Source of the DNA: Xanthomonas prunicola
Lineage (GTDB): Bacteria > Pseudomonadota > Gammaproteobacteria > Xanthomonadales > Xanthomonadaceae
Direction of reading: 5' to 3'
NCBI RefSeq assembly: GCF_002846205.1
Contig: NZ_PHKV01000001.1
Span: 930,001-994,000 of the forward strand
DNA length: 64,000 nucleotides
This document shows positions 57,601-64,000 of the stretch, one piece after another. The notes below the pieces were generated by a model. That model was not told the origin of the DNA and did no database searches. It saw only the letters and a list, made by a program, of their open reading frames with translations. The number at the start of each line of letters is the position of its first letter. The stretch's first letter is position 1. The translations under genes and the position numbers were made by a program.

Positions 57601-58011
57601 CCTACCCCGTTGGCCGATCTGCTTGGGACGGATGCGCGCGTTGCGCTGGACGATGGTGGCGATGCAGCAGCATTGCATGACGACGATGCGGGGACGGTGG
57701 TAGCGGTGTCGCGTGCGTCCACCATCACGTTGAGTGGACTCCAGAACGGCACACCGACGCTGTATACCTTGACCAGTGGCACTGCGGCGATTGGCGCTTG
57801 TGCATGGACACTGGAAGCACGCACTGCGGGCGGTGCCTGGAAGATCATCGATCAACGCAGCGACGAGCGGTTTCAGTGGCCGCTGCAGACGCGTCCATTC
57901 CGGATAAAAACCCCTGGTGCGTATGCGGAGTATCGGCTGCGACTGAAGATGCCGGCGCGTGCGGAACTGGCAGAAATCGAGTTACTGAGCGATGTGCCGC
58001 AGACGCGATGA
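54661..58011 (+). CDS. GH92-family alpha-mannosidase
   Basis: About 1116 residues, a Ca2+-dependent exo-alpha-mannosidase of family GH92. GTG 54661 gives a signal peptide (IRSVIAHASLLASLLVSTPQMARA). Then come an N-terminal carbohydrate-binding-like domain (about 30-200), the GH92 beta-sandwich and (alpha/alpha)6 barrel, and a C-terminal F5/8-like region. The family hallmark AGDEDNGEMSAWYLFAALGLYP is intact. An alternative start is ATG 54574, which would bury the signal peptide. It is periplasmic or secreted and probably acts on host N-glycan or mannoside substrates. The preference for alpha-1,2 linkage cannot be decided from sequence. Confidence 0.92.
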   Translation: MIRSVIAHASLLASLLVSTPQMARAGTPPAFSTSFEPGEPAPTTDAAQHLTVAVGTGPNAPFAAKPEAGYSGAHALRYSLGGAHHRIRLFDTDIAVGADTTLSWLVLPESVGADHVASTYVSLDLVFDDGTRLSGTSAQDQHGVATGARAQGQSKTLYPQQWARKQVRLGEVAGLRGRRVRAIELEVAPPAGASAAGWIDDIAIAEVPPTTPGPPSDWVLTTRGTQSNGTFSRGNTFPATALPHGFNFWTPVTDAGTLTWLYRWNEHNGADNRPRLQALSLSHQPSPWMGDRQTFQVMPSLTAGVPEADRSKRALGFSHDDEQARPYRYAVQLDNGIHAEIAPTDHAALFRFRFPARGDANLLFDNVDARGGLQLDAATQTLSGYTDVRSGLSTGATRMYIYASFDAPWHSSGLLDTGRPTGWIKFDAGSTRQVQMRIATSLMSVDQAKHNLELEIAADANFEQVTARAQDAWDALLGRFEVPDATADQKTTLYSNLYRLYLYPNSAHENVGTASAPDWRYASQNSWSDDNIDGSAVRSFAPVRDGRVYVNNGLWDTFRTAWPAYALFAPDDAGTLVQGFIEQSRAGGWIARWSSPGYADLMVGTSSDVAFADAWRKGVQGFDPAEAYAAALKNATVVAPDRHVGRKGMARSTFRGYTDTDTHEGMSWSMEGALNDFGIANMAEALSRQTTTAAARERYATEALYFRHRAAGYAVLFDPAIGFFQGRKPDGTWRVDAAQYDPRVWGNDYTESSGWTFAFTAPHDGEGLAALYGGRAALAAKLDTFFATPETAQAQFAGSYGNTIHEMTEARDVRMGMYAHSNQTAHHIPWMYLYAGQPWKTQRITREILARLYLGSEIGQGYAGDEDNGEMSAWYLFAALGLYPLRMGAPEYVIGSPLFKQARVRLPGGGMLTVNAPQNSPQNVYVQSLRLNGTPWRKTWLPHAAIAKGATLDFEMGPTPSRWGSGADDVPPSLTAPGKRPTPLADLLGTDARVALDDGGDAAALHDDDAGTVVAVSRASTITLSGLQNGTPTLYTLTSGTAAIGACAWTLEARTAGGAWKIIDQRSDERFQWPLQTRPFRIKTPGAYAEYRLRLKMPARAELAEIELLSDVPQTR

Positions 58012-58362
58012 AGCCGGGCGCTTTTAGTGCGTTTGGTTTTCGCTGACATCTGATCGGCAAGCATTGTTGCTTGCGTTGAATCCGTGCTTTCGGCTTCAGC
58101 TTTTTATGCCAGCGCTGATTCGATACCGGGGCTGGGCCCTGCCCTCCCCCCAAAACCCGCGCTGCCTCCCCTCGCGCTCGCAGCGGGGGGCGCTCCCAGG
58201 CACGCGCGCCAATGGCACGCAAACCGTGCCTTCTCGCCCCGAGGGGAGAGGGGCTTTGAGCATTGCCACGAGGTGGTCAGTGCCCCGTGGCGGTCAGTGT
58301 TGCGATGGCGAGCAGCGGCTTGAAGACGCGTTTCTGGTCGCTGCTTCCAGCGACCAGACATC
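58012..58362. other. Intergenic region between GH92 and maeB
   Basis: 350 bp between convergent genes. It contains C- and G-rich low-complexity blocks (around 58140-58190 and GAGGGGAGAGGGG at 58240) that look like Xanthomonas intergenic repeat fragments, and the maeB-side hairpin at 58335-58356. No gene was seen. Confidence 0.45.
58335..58356 (-). terminator. Hairpin after maeB
   Basis: TGGTCGCTG pairs perfectly with CAGCGACCA around a 4-nt loop, 6 bp after the maeB stop. It has no T tract. Confidence 0.6.
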
Positions 58363-60672
58363 TCATTCGCCGGCCTTATCGGCTGCCGCTTTCTCCGCGT
58401 CGCGCTGCCTGCGGATCTGTGCGTCCACCGCCGCGATGGCGGTCATGTTCATCACGCGGCGCGAGGTGGCGCTGGTGGTGAGGATATGCACCGGCTTGGA
58501 GATGCCCATCAGGATCGGACCGATCGCCACGCCGTCGGTGAACACGCGCACCAGGTTGTAGGCGATGTTGGCCGCTTCCAGGTTCGGCAGCACGAACAGG
58601 TTGGCGCGGCCCTTGAGCGTGCTGTTGGGCATGATCTGCTTGCGCAGCGCCTCGTCCCAGGCGGTGTCGCCCTGCATTTCGCCGTCGATGTTGAGCTCGG
58701 GCTTGCGCTTGAGCAGCGCTTCGCGCACCTGGCGCATCTTCAGCGCGTCGCGCGAGTCGTGGCTGCCGAAGTTGGAGTGCGACAGCAACGCGATGTTGGG
58801 CTCGATGCCGAACAGCTTGAGACGGTACGCGGCCTGCAGCGTGGCTTCGACCACCTGCTCGACGGTGGGGTCTTCCTGCACGTGCGTGTCCAGGAAGAAG
58901 AACACACCGAGCTGGTTGATCACACCCGTCATCGCCGAGGTGGAGCTCACCCGCGGTTCCAGCGGGATCACGCTGCGCGCATAGCCCAGCTTCTTGTGGA
59001 AGCGGCCGACCACGCCGGACAGCATCGCGTCGGCTTCGCCGCGCGCCACCATGACCGCGGCGATCAGGGTCGGACGCGAGCGCATCAGTTCCTTGGCCGC
59101 GGTGACGGTCACGCCGCGACGCTCGGTCAGCGCGTGGTAGTACTGCCAGTAATCGTTGAAGCGGGGGTCGTCGAGAATATTGGTGATCTCGAAGTCCACC
59201 CCGGCGGTCAGGCGCAGCCCCATGCGTTCGATACGCGCTTCGATCACGTCCGGGCGGCCGATCAGGATCGGGAACGCCAGGCCTTCGTCGACCACGCTCT
59301 GCACTGCGCGCAGCACCACTTCCTCTTCGCCTTCGGCATACACCACGCGCTGTTTGTCGGCACGCGCGCGGTCGTAGACCGGCTTCATCATCAGGCTGGT
59401 GCGGTAGACGAACTGACCGAGCTTGTCGCGGTAGGCCTCCATGTCGGTGATCGGGCGCGTGGCCACGCCCGAATCCATCGCCGCCTGTGCAACTGCCGAA
59501 GACAGCTCCACCAGCAGGCGCGGGTCGAGCGGACGCGGAATCAGGTATTCCGGGCCGAAGCTCGGGGTCTCGCCGCCGTAGGCCGCACCCAGGTCGGAGG
59601 CCTCACGCCGCGCCATCGCCGCGATCGCCTTCACACAGGCAATCTTCATCTCCTCGTTGATGCCGGTGGCGCCCACATCCAGCGCGCCGCGGAACAGGTA
59701 CGGGAAGCACAACACGTTGTTGATCTGGTTCGGGTAGTCCGAACGGCCGGTGCCGATGATGCAATCCGGGCGCACCGCCTTGGCCGCTTCCGGGGTGATC
59801 TCCGGGTTGGGATTGGCCAGCGCGAAGATCACCGGCTGGCGCGCCATGCTGGCGACCATCTCCGGCTTGAGGATGCCGGCCGCCGACAGGCCCAGGAAGA
59901 TATCGGCACCTTCAACGATTTCGGCGAGGGTGCGCTTGTCGGTATCGCGTGCGTAACGTTGTTTGTCCGGATCCAGGTCGGTGCGGCCGGTGTGGATCAC
60001 ACCATCGCGGTCCAGCGCCAGGATGTTCTCCGGCTTCAGGCCCAGCGAAACCAGCATGTTGACGCAGGAAATGCCCGCCGCGCCCATGCCGGTGGTGGCC
60101 AGCTTGACCTCTTCGATCTTCTTGCCGGTGACCACCAGCGCGTTGAGCACCGCGGCGCCGACGATGATCGCGGTGCCGTGCTGGTCGTCATGGAACACCG
60201 GGATGTTCATGCGCTCGCGCAGCTTGCGCTCGACGATGAAGCACTCCGGCGCCTTGATGTCTTCCAGGTTGATGCCGCCGAAGGTCGGCTCCAGGCTGGC
60301 GATGATGTCGACCAGCTTGTCCGGGTCGTTCTCGTTGATTTCGATATCGAACACGTCGATGCCGGCGAACTTCTGGAACAGCACGCCCTTGCCTTCCATC
60401 ACCGGCTTGGACGCCAGCGGGCCGATGTTGCCCAGGCCCAGCACGGCGGTGCCGTTGGTGATGACCGCCACCAGATTGCCGCGCGCGGTGAGCTCGCTGG
60501 CCTGGGTGGGTTCTTCGACGATCGCCTCGCAGGCGAAGGCCACGCCCGGCGAATACGCCAGCGACAGATCGCGCTGGGTCAGCATCGGCTTGGTCGCGGT
60601 GACCTTGATCTTGCCGGCCGGCTGCTGGCGGTGGTAGTCGAGGGCGGCCTGTTTGAAGTCGTCGGTGGACAT
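58363..60672 (-). CDS. maeB: NADP-dependent malic enzyme with phosphotransacetylase-like domain
   Basis: A 769-residue cytoplasmic enzyme that oxidatively decarboxylates malate to pyruvate. The N-terminal malic enzyme domains ([16 protein letters not shown], then [14 protein letters not shown] as the dinucleotide fold) occupy about 1-420. The C-terminal phosphate acetyltransferase-like domain (about 440-760) is typical of MaeB and usually regulatory rather than catalytic. ATG 60672 was chosen because the protein begins there as its homologues do; the open frame continues 67 codons upstream. A TAGAAT about 36 bp before the ATG is a candidate -10. dctA lies upstream on the same strand. Confidence 0.96.
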   Translation of the reverse strand: MSTDDFKQAALDYHRQQPAGKIKVTATKPMLTQRDLSLAYSPGVAFACEAIVEEPTQASELTARGNLVAVITNGTAVLGLGNIGPLASKPVMEGKGVLFQKFAGIDVFDIEINENDPDKLVDIIASLEPTFGGINLEDIKAPECFIVERKLRERMNIPVFHDDQHGTAIIVGAAVLNALVVTGKKIEEVKLATTGMGAAGISCVNMLVSLGLKPENILALDRDGVIHTGRTDLDPDKQRYARDTDKRTLAEIVEGADIFLGLSAAGILKPEMVASMARQPVIFALANPNPEITPEAAKAVRPDCIIGTGRSDYPNQINNVLCFPYLFRGALDVGATGINEEMKIACVKAIAAMARREASDLGAAYGGETPSFGPEYLIPRPLDPRLLVELSSAVAQAAMDSGVATRPITDMEAYRDKLGQFVYRTSLMMKPVYDRARADKQRVVYAEGEEEVVLRAVQSVVDEGLAFPILIGRPDVIEARIERMGLRLTAGVDFEITNILDDPRFNDYWQYYHALTERRGVTVTAAKELMRSRPTLIAAVMVARGEADAMLSGVVGRFHKKLGYARSVIPLEPRVSSTSAMTGVINQLGVFFFLDTHVQEDPTVEQVVEATLQAAYRLKLFGIEPNIALLSHSNFGSHDSRDALKMRQVREALLKRKPELNIDGEMQGDTAWDEALRKQIMPNSTLKGRANLFVLPNLEAANIAYNLVRVFTDGVAIGPILMGISKPVHILTTSATSRRVMNMTAIAAVDAQIRRQRDAEKAAADKAGE

Positions 60673-60817
60673 CGGCTGTGTGTGTCTCGAAGGCGCAGGA
60701 GAACTGAATTCTACCCTCCTGCCTGAACAAGGGCCTGTCGCGCAGCTGTCAGCGCGGCAGGGAGATCGCATGCGGCGGCGCGGCGGGCGGCGCAGCCCAG
60801 GTGCAGGCCAAAGCAGA

Positions 60818-60862
60818 ACGGCCCTGTCTCCCGCCGGCAATACCGACGGAAGACAGGGCCGT
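60818..60862 (-). terminator. Long hairpin after dctA
   Basis: ACGGCCCTGTCT pairs perfectly over 12 bp with AGACAGGGCCGT across a 21-nt loop, directly after the dctA stop. It has no T tract, so its role may be 3'-end protection or termination. Confidence 0.6.
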
Positions 60863-60869
60863 AGGAACA

Positions 60870-62243
60870 TCAACGCAGGGTGGCAGGCGCCACGCCGGGT
60901 TCGCCGACAGGAGCCAGCAGCGGCGGTTCGCCGCCGTCCAGGACGAGCTTGAGGCGGTCACGGTCCAAGGCGTTTTCCCAGCGCGAGACCACCACAGTGG
61001 CCACCGCATTGCCGATGAAGTTGGTCAACGAACGACATTCGCTCATGAAACGGTCCACGCCCAGGATCAGCGCCATGCCGGCTACCGGCACCTCAGGCAC
61101 CACCGCCAGCGTGGCGGCCAGGGTAATGAAGCCGGCACCGGTGACGCCGGCTGCTCCCTTGGAGCTGAGCATCGCCACTGCCAGCAGTGCGATCTGATGG
61201 CCCAGGGTCAGCTCGGTATTGGTCGCCTGGGCGATGAACAGCGCCGCCAGCGTCATATAGATGTTGGTGCCGTCCAGATTGAACGAGTACCCGGTCGGCA
61301 CCACCAGGCCCACCACCGACTTCTCGCAACCGGCTTTTTCCATCTTCTCCATCAGCGACGGCAATGCCGACTCCGACGAGGACGTGCCCAGCACCAGCAG
61401 CAGTTCGGCCTTCAGATAGCGAATCAGCTTGAGCACCGAAAACCCGCACAGCCGACACACCACCCCCAGAATCACCAGCACGAACAACAAGGAGGTTAGG
61501 TAAAACGACCCCACCAACCAGGCCAGATTGACCAGCGACTCGACGCCGTACTTGCCGATGGTGAAGGCGATCGCGCCGAACGCACCGATCGGCGCGGCAC
61601 GCATCAGGATGTGCACCAGCTTGAACACCGGGGCGATCAGCGCTTCCAGCAGGTTCAGCACCGGCTTGCCGCGCTCGCCCACCAACGCCAGCGACACACC
61701 GAACAGCACCGCCACAAACAGCACCTGCAGGATGTTCGGCCCGGTCAGCTTGCCGTTGACGACCTGATCGCCGGTGAAGGCGCCGATCAGCGAGTTGGGG
61801 ATGATGTCCATCAGGAAGCCGACCAGGGTCAGGTCGTGCGACTTCTCGACATAGCTCTTGACCGCGCTCTGGTCCAGATCGGCCGGGTTGATGTTCATGC
61901 CGGCGCCGGGTTGCACCACATGGGCGACGACCAGACCGACCACCAGGGCCAAGGTGGAGAAGAACAGGAAGTAGGCCATCGCCTTGCCGAACACCCGGCC
62001 CACCGTCTTGAGGTGGGTCATGCCGGCGATGCCGGTGACGATGGTCAGAAAGATCACCGGGGCGATGATCATCTTCACCAGCTTGATGAAGGCGTCGCCC
62101 AGCGGCTTGAGGCTTTCGGCGAAGGCGGGCTCGAAATGGCCCAGCAGGGCACCCAGTACGATCGCCACCACCACCTGAAAATACAGCTGGCGATAGAAGG
62201 GGACGGATGCCGGCACGGGGCCGGCAGGCTTGCTGATGTGCAT
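60870..62243 (-). CDS. dctA: C4-dicarboxylate symporter DctA
   Basis: A 457-residue inner-membrane carrier of the DAACS family that imports succinate, fumarate and malate with H+ or Na+. About eight helices and two hairpins are present. The transport signatures [17 protein letters not shown] (serine-rich hairpin tip) and [23 protein letters not shown] are intact. ATG 62243 has GGAG upstream; a 17-codon extension is rejected. Imported malate would feed MaeB encoded just downstream. The divergent porin gene probably provides outer-membrane entry. Confidence 0.95.
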   Translation of the reverse strand: MHISKPAGPVPASVPFYRQLYFQVVVAIVLGALLGHFEPAFAESLKPLGDAFIKLVKMIIAPVIFLTIVTGIAGMTHLKTVGRVFGKAMAYFLFFSTLALVVGLVVAHVVQPGAGMNINPADLDQSAVKSYVEKSHDLTLVGFLMDIIPNSLIGAFTGDQVVNGKLTGPNILQVLFVAVLFGVSLALVGERGKPVLNLLEALIAPVFKLVHILMRAAPIGAFGAIAFTIGKYGVESLVNLAWLVGSFYLTSLLFVLVILGVVCRLCGFSVLKLIRYLKAELLLVLGTSSSESALPSLMEKMEKAGCEKSVVGLVVPTGYSFNLDGTNIYMTLAALFIAQATNTELTLGHQIALLAVAMLSSKGAAGVTGAGFITLAATLAVVPEVPVAGMALILGVDRFMSECRSLTNFIGNAVATVVVSRWENALDRDRLKLVLDGGEPPLLAPVGEPGVAPATLR

Positions 62244-62526
62244 GACACCACTCCGAGGGACGAGAGGGGGTGCCTGAGCAGGTACCCGTTGCACGCATTC
62301 TGGCCATACGTCACAGCCCGGGCCGATAGCCCATTGGTACTACCCCATGTCCAGCGGCTGAACGTCGGCTTACACTTCAGCCGCGCCGCCGCCGGCCGTT
62401 AATTCCGTTTAACGCAGACACCGTTTCTGTGCTGCCGTCGCCCGGACCCTGCGCGCTTGCTGAAGACATTCATTGCGACCGCCATGGCAGGACGCCCGGC
62501 CCCTCTCATTGCCGAAGACCATACCT
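62244..62526. other. Divergent region between dctA and the porin gene
   Basis: About 280 bp with promoters for both genes. A TGGCAGG at 62485 recalls a sigma-54 -24 box but lacks the matching -12 GC, so it is not called. No other element was found. Confidence 0.35.
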
Positions 62527-63699
62527 ATGCGCCTCAATCTACTTGTCCTCGCGGTGGCTGCCGCCATCGTCCCCGCCGCTGCCAATGCAGCCACCTCGAT
62601 CGAAAACTGGCCGACCAAGTACACCTTCGGTGACGGCACCGAGCTGGGTCTGACCGGCAACTACGCCTACGACGACAACAACTTCTCCGGCGACGACCGC
62701 CTGGAAGACCGCAACGACTTCCGCCGCAAGGAATTCGGCGCCACCATCAAGAAGAAAGGCGTCTACGACGCCATGGTGTACTACGACTTCGAGTCCAAGC
62801 TGTGGCTGGACGTGTTCTACCGGTTCGAGACCAAGGCCCTGTTCGGCCAGGATTACGGCCGCGTGCGCCTGGGCTACATCAAGGTGCCGGTGGGCCTGGA
62901 AGCGGTGCAGAGCTCCCGCGCCGGCAGCTTCATGGAACTGGGTCTGCCGAGCCAGGCAGTGTTCGAGGGCCGGCGTACCGGCGTGGAATGGACGCTGGAG
63001 CGCCAGCAATACCTGCTGCAGGCCGGCGCCTACGGCGGCAAGGACCTGCAGGGCGACAACCCCGGCACCACCCAGGCCGTGCATGCGGTGTGGACCCCGT
63101 TCAAGAGCGAAGGCGACGTTGTGCACCTGGGCTTTGCCGGCGCGATCGAAAACCCGCGTGGCTACACCGACGGCCGCGGCGTGTCCTTCAGCCCGCGCGT
63201 GCGTCTGCGGGCGCGCCCGGAGGCGGGCCTGACCGACGTGCGGCTGATCGACACCGGCACCATCCTCGATGTGGACCACGTGATCCGTACCGGCCTGGAA
63301 GGAGTCTGGATCCACGGCCCGTTCTCGCTGCAGAGCGAAGCGCTGCGTGCCGAAGTGGCGCGCAACGCGAACCAGCCGCACTTCATCGCCCAGGGCCAGT
63401 ACATCTACGGCACCTGGTCGCTGACCGGCGAGTCGCGCAGCTATGCGGGCGGCGTGCCGGGCAACATCAAGCCGACGCACGACTACGGCGCGATCGAATT
63501 GACTGCCCGCTACAGCCACCTGAACCTGGAAGACAACAACGTCCATGGCGGCCGTCAGCACGACACCACCATCGGCGCCAACTGGTACCTCACCAGCCAC
63601 TTCAAGTTCCAGGCCAACTACAGCTGGGTGGATTCCTCGCGCAACGGCGTGCATGCAACCCCGCACGTGATGGAGCTGCGTGCGCAGGTGCAGTTCTAA
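62527..63699 (+). CDS. OprP/OprO-type outer-membrane porin
   Basis: A 390-residue beta-barrel porin of the phosphate-selective OprP/OprO family. A signal peptide (NLLVLAVAAAIVPAAANA) is followed by alternating beta strands and the C-terminal aromatic sorting residue (ELRAQVQF). Despite the family name, substrate cannot be read from sequence. Divergence from dctA and nearness to maeB suggest an anionic dicarboxylate route. ATG 62527 is used although no strong ribosome site is seen. Confidence 0.9.
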   Translation: MRLNLLVLAVAAAIVPAAANAATSIENWPTKYTFGDGTELGLTGNYAYDDNNFSGDDRLEDRNDFRRKEFGATIKKKGVYDAMVYYDFESKLWLDVFYRFETKALFGQDYGRVRLGYIKVPVGLEAVQSSRAGSFMELGLPSQAVFEGRRTGVEWTLERQQYLLQAGAYGGKDLQGDNPGTTQAVHAVWTPFKSEGDVVHLGFAGAIENPRGYTDGRGVSFSPRVRLRARPEAGLTDVRLIDTGTILDVDHVIRTGLEGVWIHGPFSLQSEALRAEVARNANQPHFIAQGQYIYGTWSLTGESRSYAGGVPGNIKPTHDYGAIELTARYSHLNLEDNNVHGGRQHDTTIGANWYLTSHFKFQANYSWVDSSRNGVHATPHVMELRAQVQF

Positions 63700-63772
63700 G
63701 CAACACTGAGGCCCTGCAGCACGCCGGCGATTCGCTCCGGCGCGCTCTGTAGCGATTCGCAACAGCCTTTTG

Positions 63773-63812
63773 CCACGGCCGCATCCATCACGGGTGCGGC
63801 CGTGGTCGTTTT
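63773..63812 (+). terminator. Terminator of the porin gene
   Basis: CCACGGCCGCA pairs perfectly over 11 bp with TGCGGCCGTGG and is followed by TCGTTTTGGG. It lies about 70 bp after the stop codon. Confidence 0.75.
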
Positions 63813-64000
63813 GGGCGCTGGTCCAACCTGCGATGAGGGCGACCAACAAAACGTCGCCAGCAGCCGTCAGGCGGGCGTGGACCGCGCGCTCAGAACCGCA
63901 GTCTCCGAGTGGCACATGCCGTACCGAGCACCGGCCGCGCCCAGCTGGCGATGCGCACAGGTGTTTTGTTAGCCGCTCTCAGTGATGGCTGCGCGATCCG
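63813..64000. other. Window end, no gene identified
   Basis: The last 190 bp have no recognisable coding frame, RNA or repeat. Confidence 0.4.

Noticed and set aside
58486-60726. 746-codon plus-strand frame opposite maeB
   Set aside because: His/Arg/Ala-rich shadow translation with no domain, opposite a well-recognised enzyme.
62485-62501. Sigma-54-like TGGCAGG upstream of the porin gene
   Set aside because: There is no matching -12 element at the required spacing.
62539-63915. 458-codon minus-strand frame opposite the porin gene
   Set aside because: Shadow of the porin; composition and lack of ribosome site argue against coding.

Overview
The window is a gene-dense, GC-rich chromosomal segment of a gammaproteobacterium, almost certainly a Xanthomonas. 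The evidence is the combination of a PPi-dependent phosphofructokinase beside a membrane H+-PPase, a TonB-receptor/one-component-regulator gene style, the ilvC-ilvG-ilvM-ilvA-leuA order, and short dispersed intergenic repeats typical of the genus. Species cannot be resolved. I see no rRNA, tRNA, CRISPR array, prophage or insertion sequence. Most of the window is core chromosome.

Layout: 48-6586 holds a small kinase-like protein, a DedA/PAP2-like/LssY membrane protein, a bestrophin-like channel, a Lon-domain protein and mpl. 6596-14550 is a nucleotide and pyrophosphate block (candidate sRNA, adk, PPi-phosphofructokinase, H+-PPase, soluble pyrophosphatase) interspersed with small secreted proteins of unknown function, one carrying a nonsense codon. 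14697-22411 holds an HDOD protein, an AraC regulator-TonB receptor pair and a ToxR/CadC-like regulator with a periplasmic beta-propeller. 22812-24873 is thiC under a TPP riboswitch. 25539-31139 holds an S9 peptidase, a soluble chemoreceptor and gamma-glutamyltransferase.

31399-41630 is the branched-chain amino acid region. A short leader peptide with a Leu-Ile-Val-Leu-Val-Leu-Ile run and a terminator hairpin precede ilvC-ilvG-ilvM-ilvA-leuA on the plus strand. leuC-leuD-(50-codon ORF)-leuB runs convergently on the minus strand, with a divergent LysR gene and an AT-rich palindrome between it and leuC.

42608-53942 holds a two-component-propeller GGDEF protein, a TetR regulator followed by pcm and tolC, then lipid A/LPS genes (waaA, lpxL, an O-antigen-ligase-like gene, a GT4 glycosyltransferase). 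54047-63699 holds a small lipoprotein, a GH92 mannosidase, and a C4-dicarboxylate group (malic enzyme, DctA, OprP-type porin).

The most novel-looking items are non-coding or very small: the structured C-rich RNA at 6715-6858 with tandem palindromes upstream, two intergenic plus-strand terminators each preceded by a CU repeat, the ilv leader peptide, the 50-codon ORF coupled to leuD, and a set of -10-like hexamers placed 5-7 nt before start codons that suggest leaderless mRNAs. I found no clear unknown multi-gene system.
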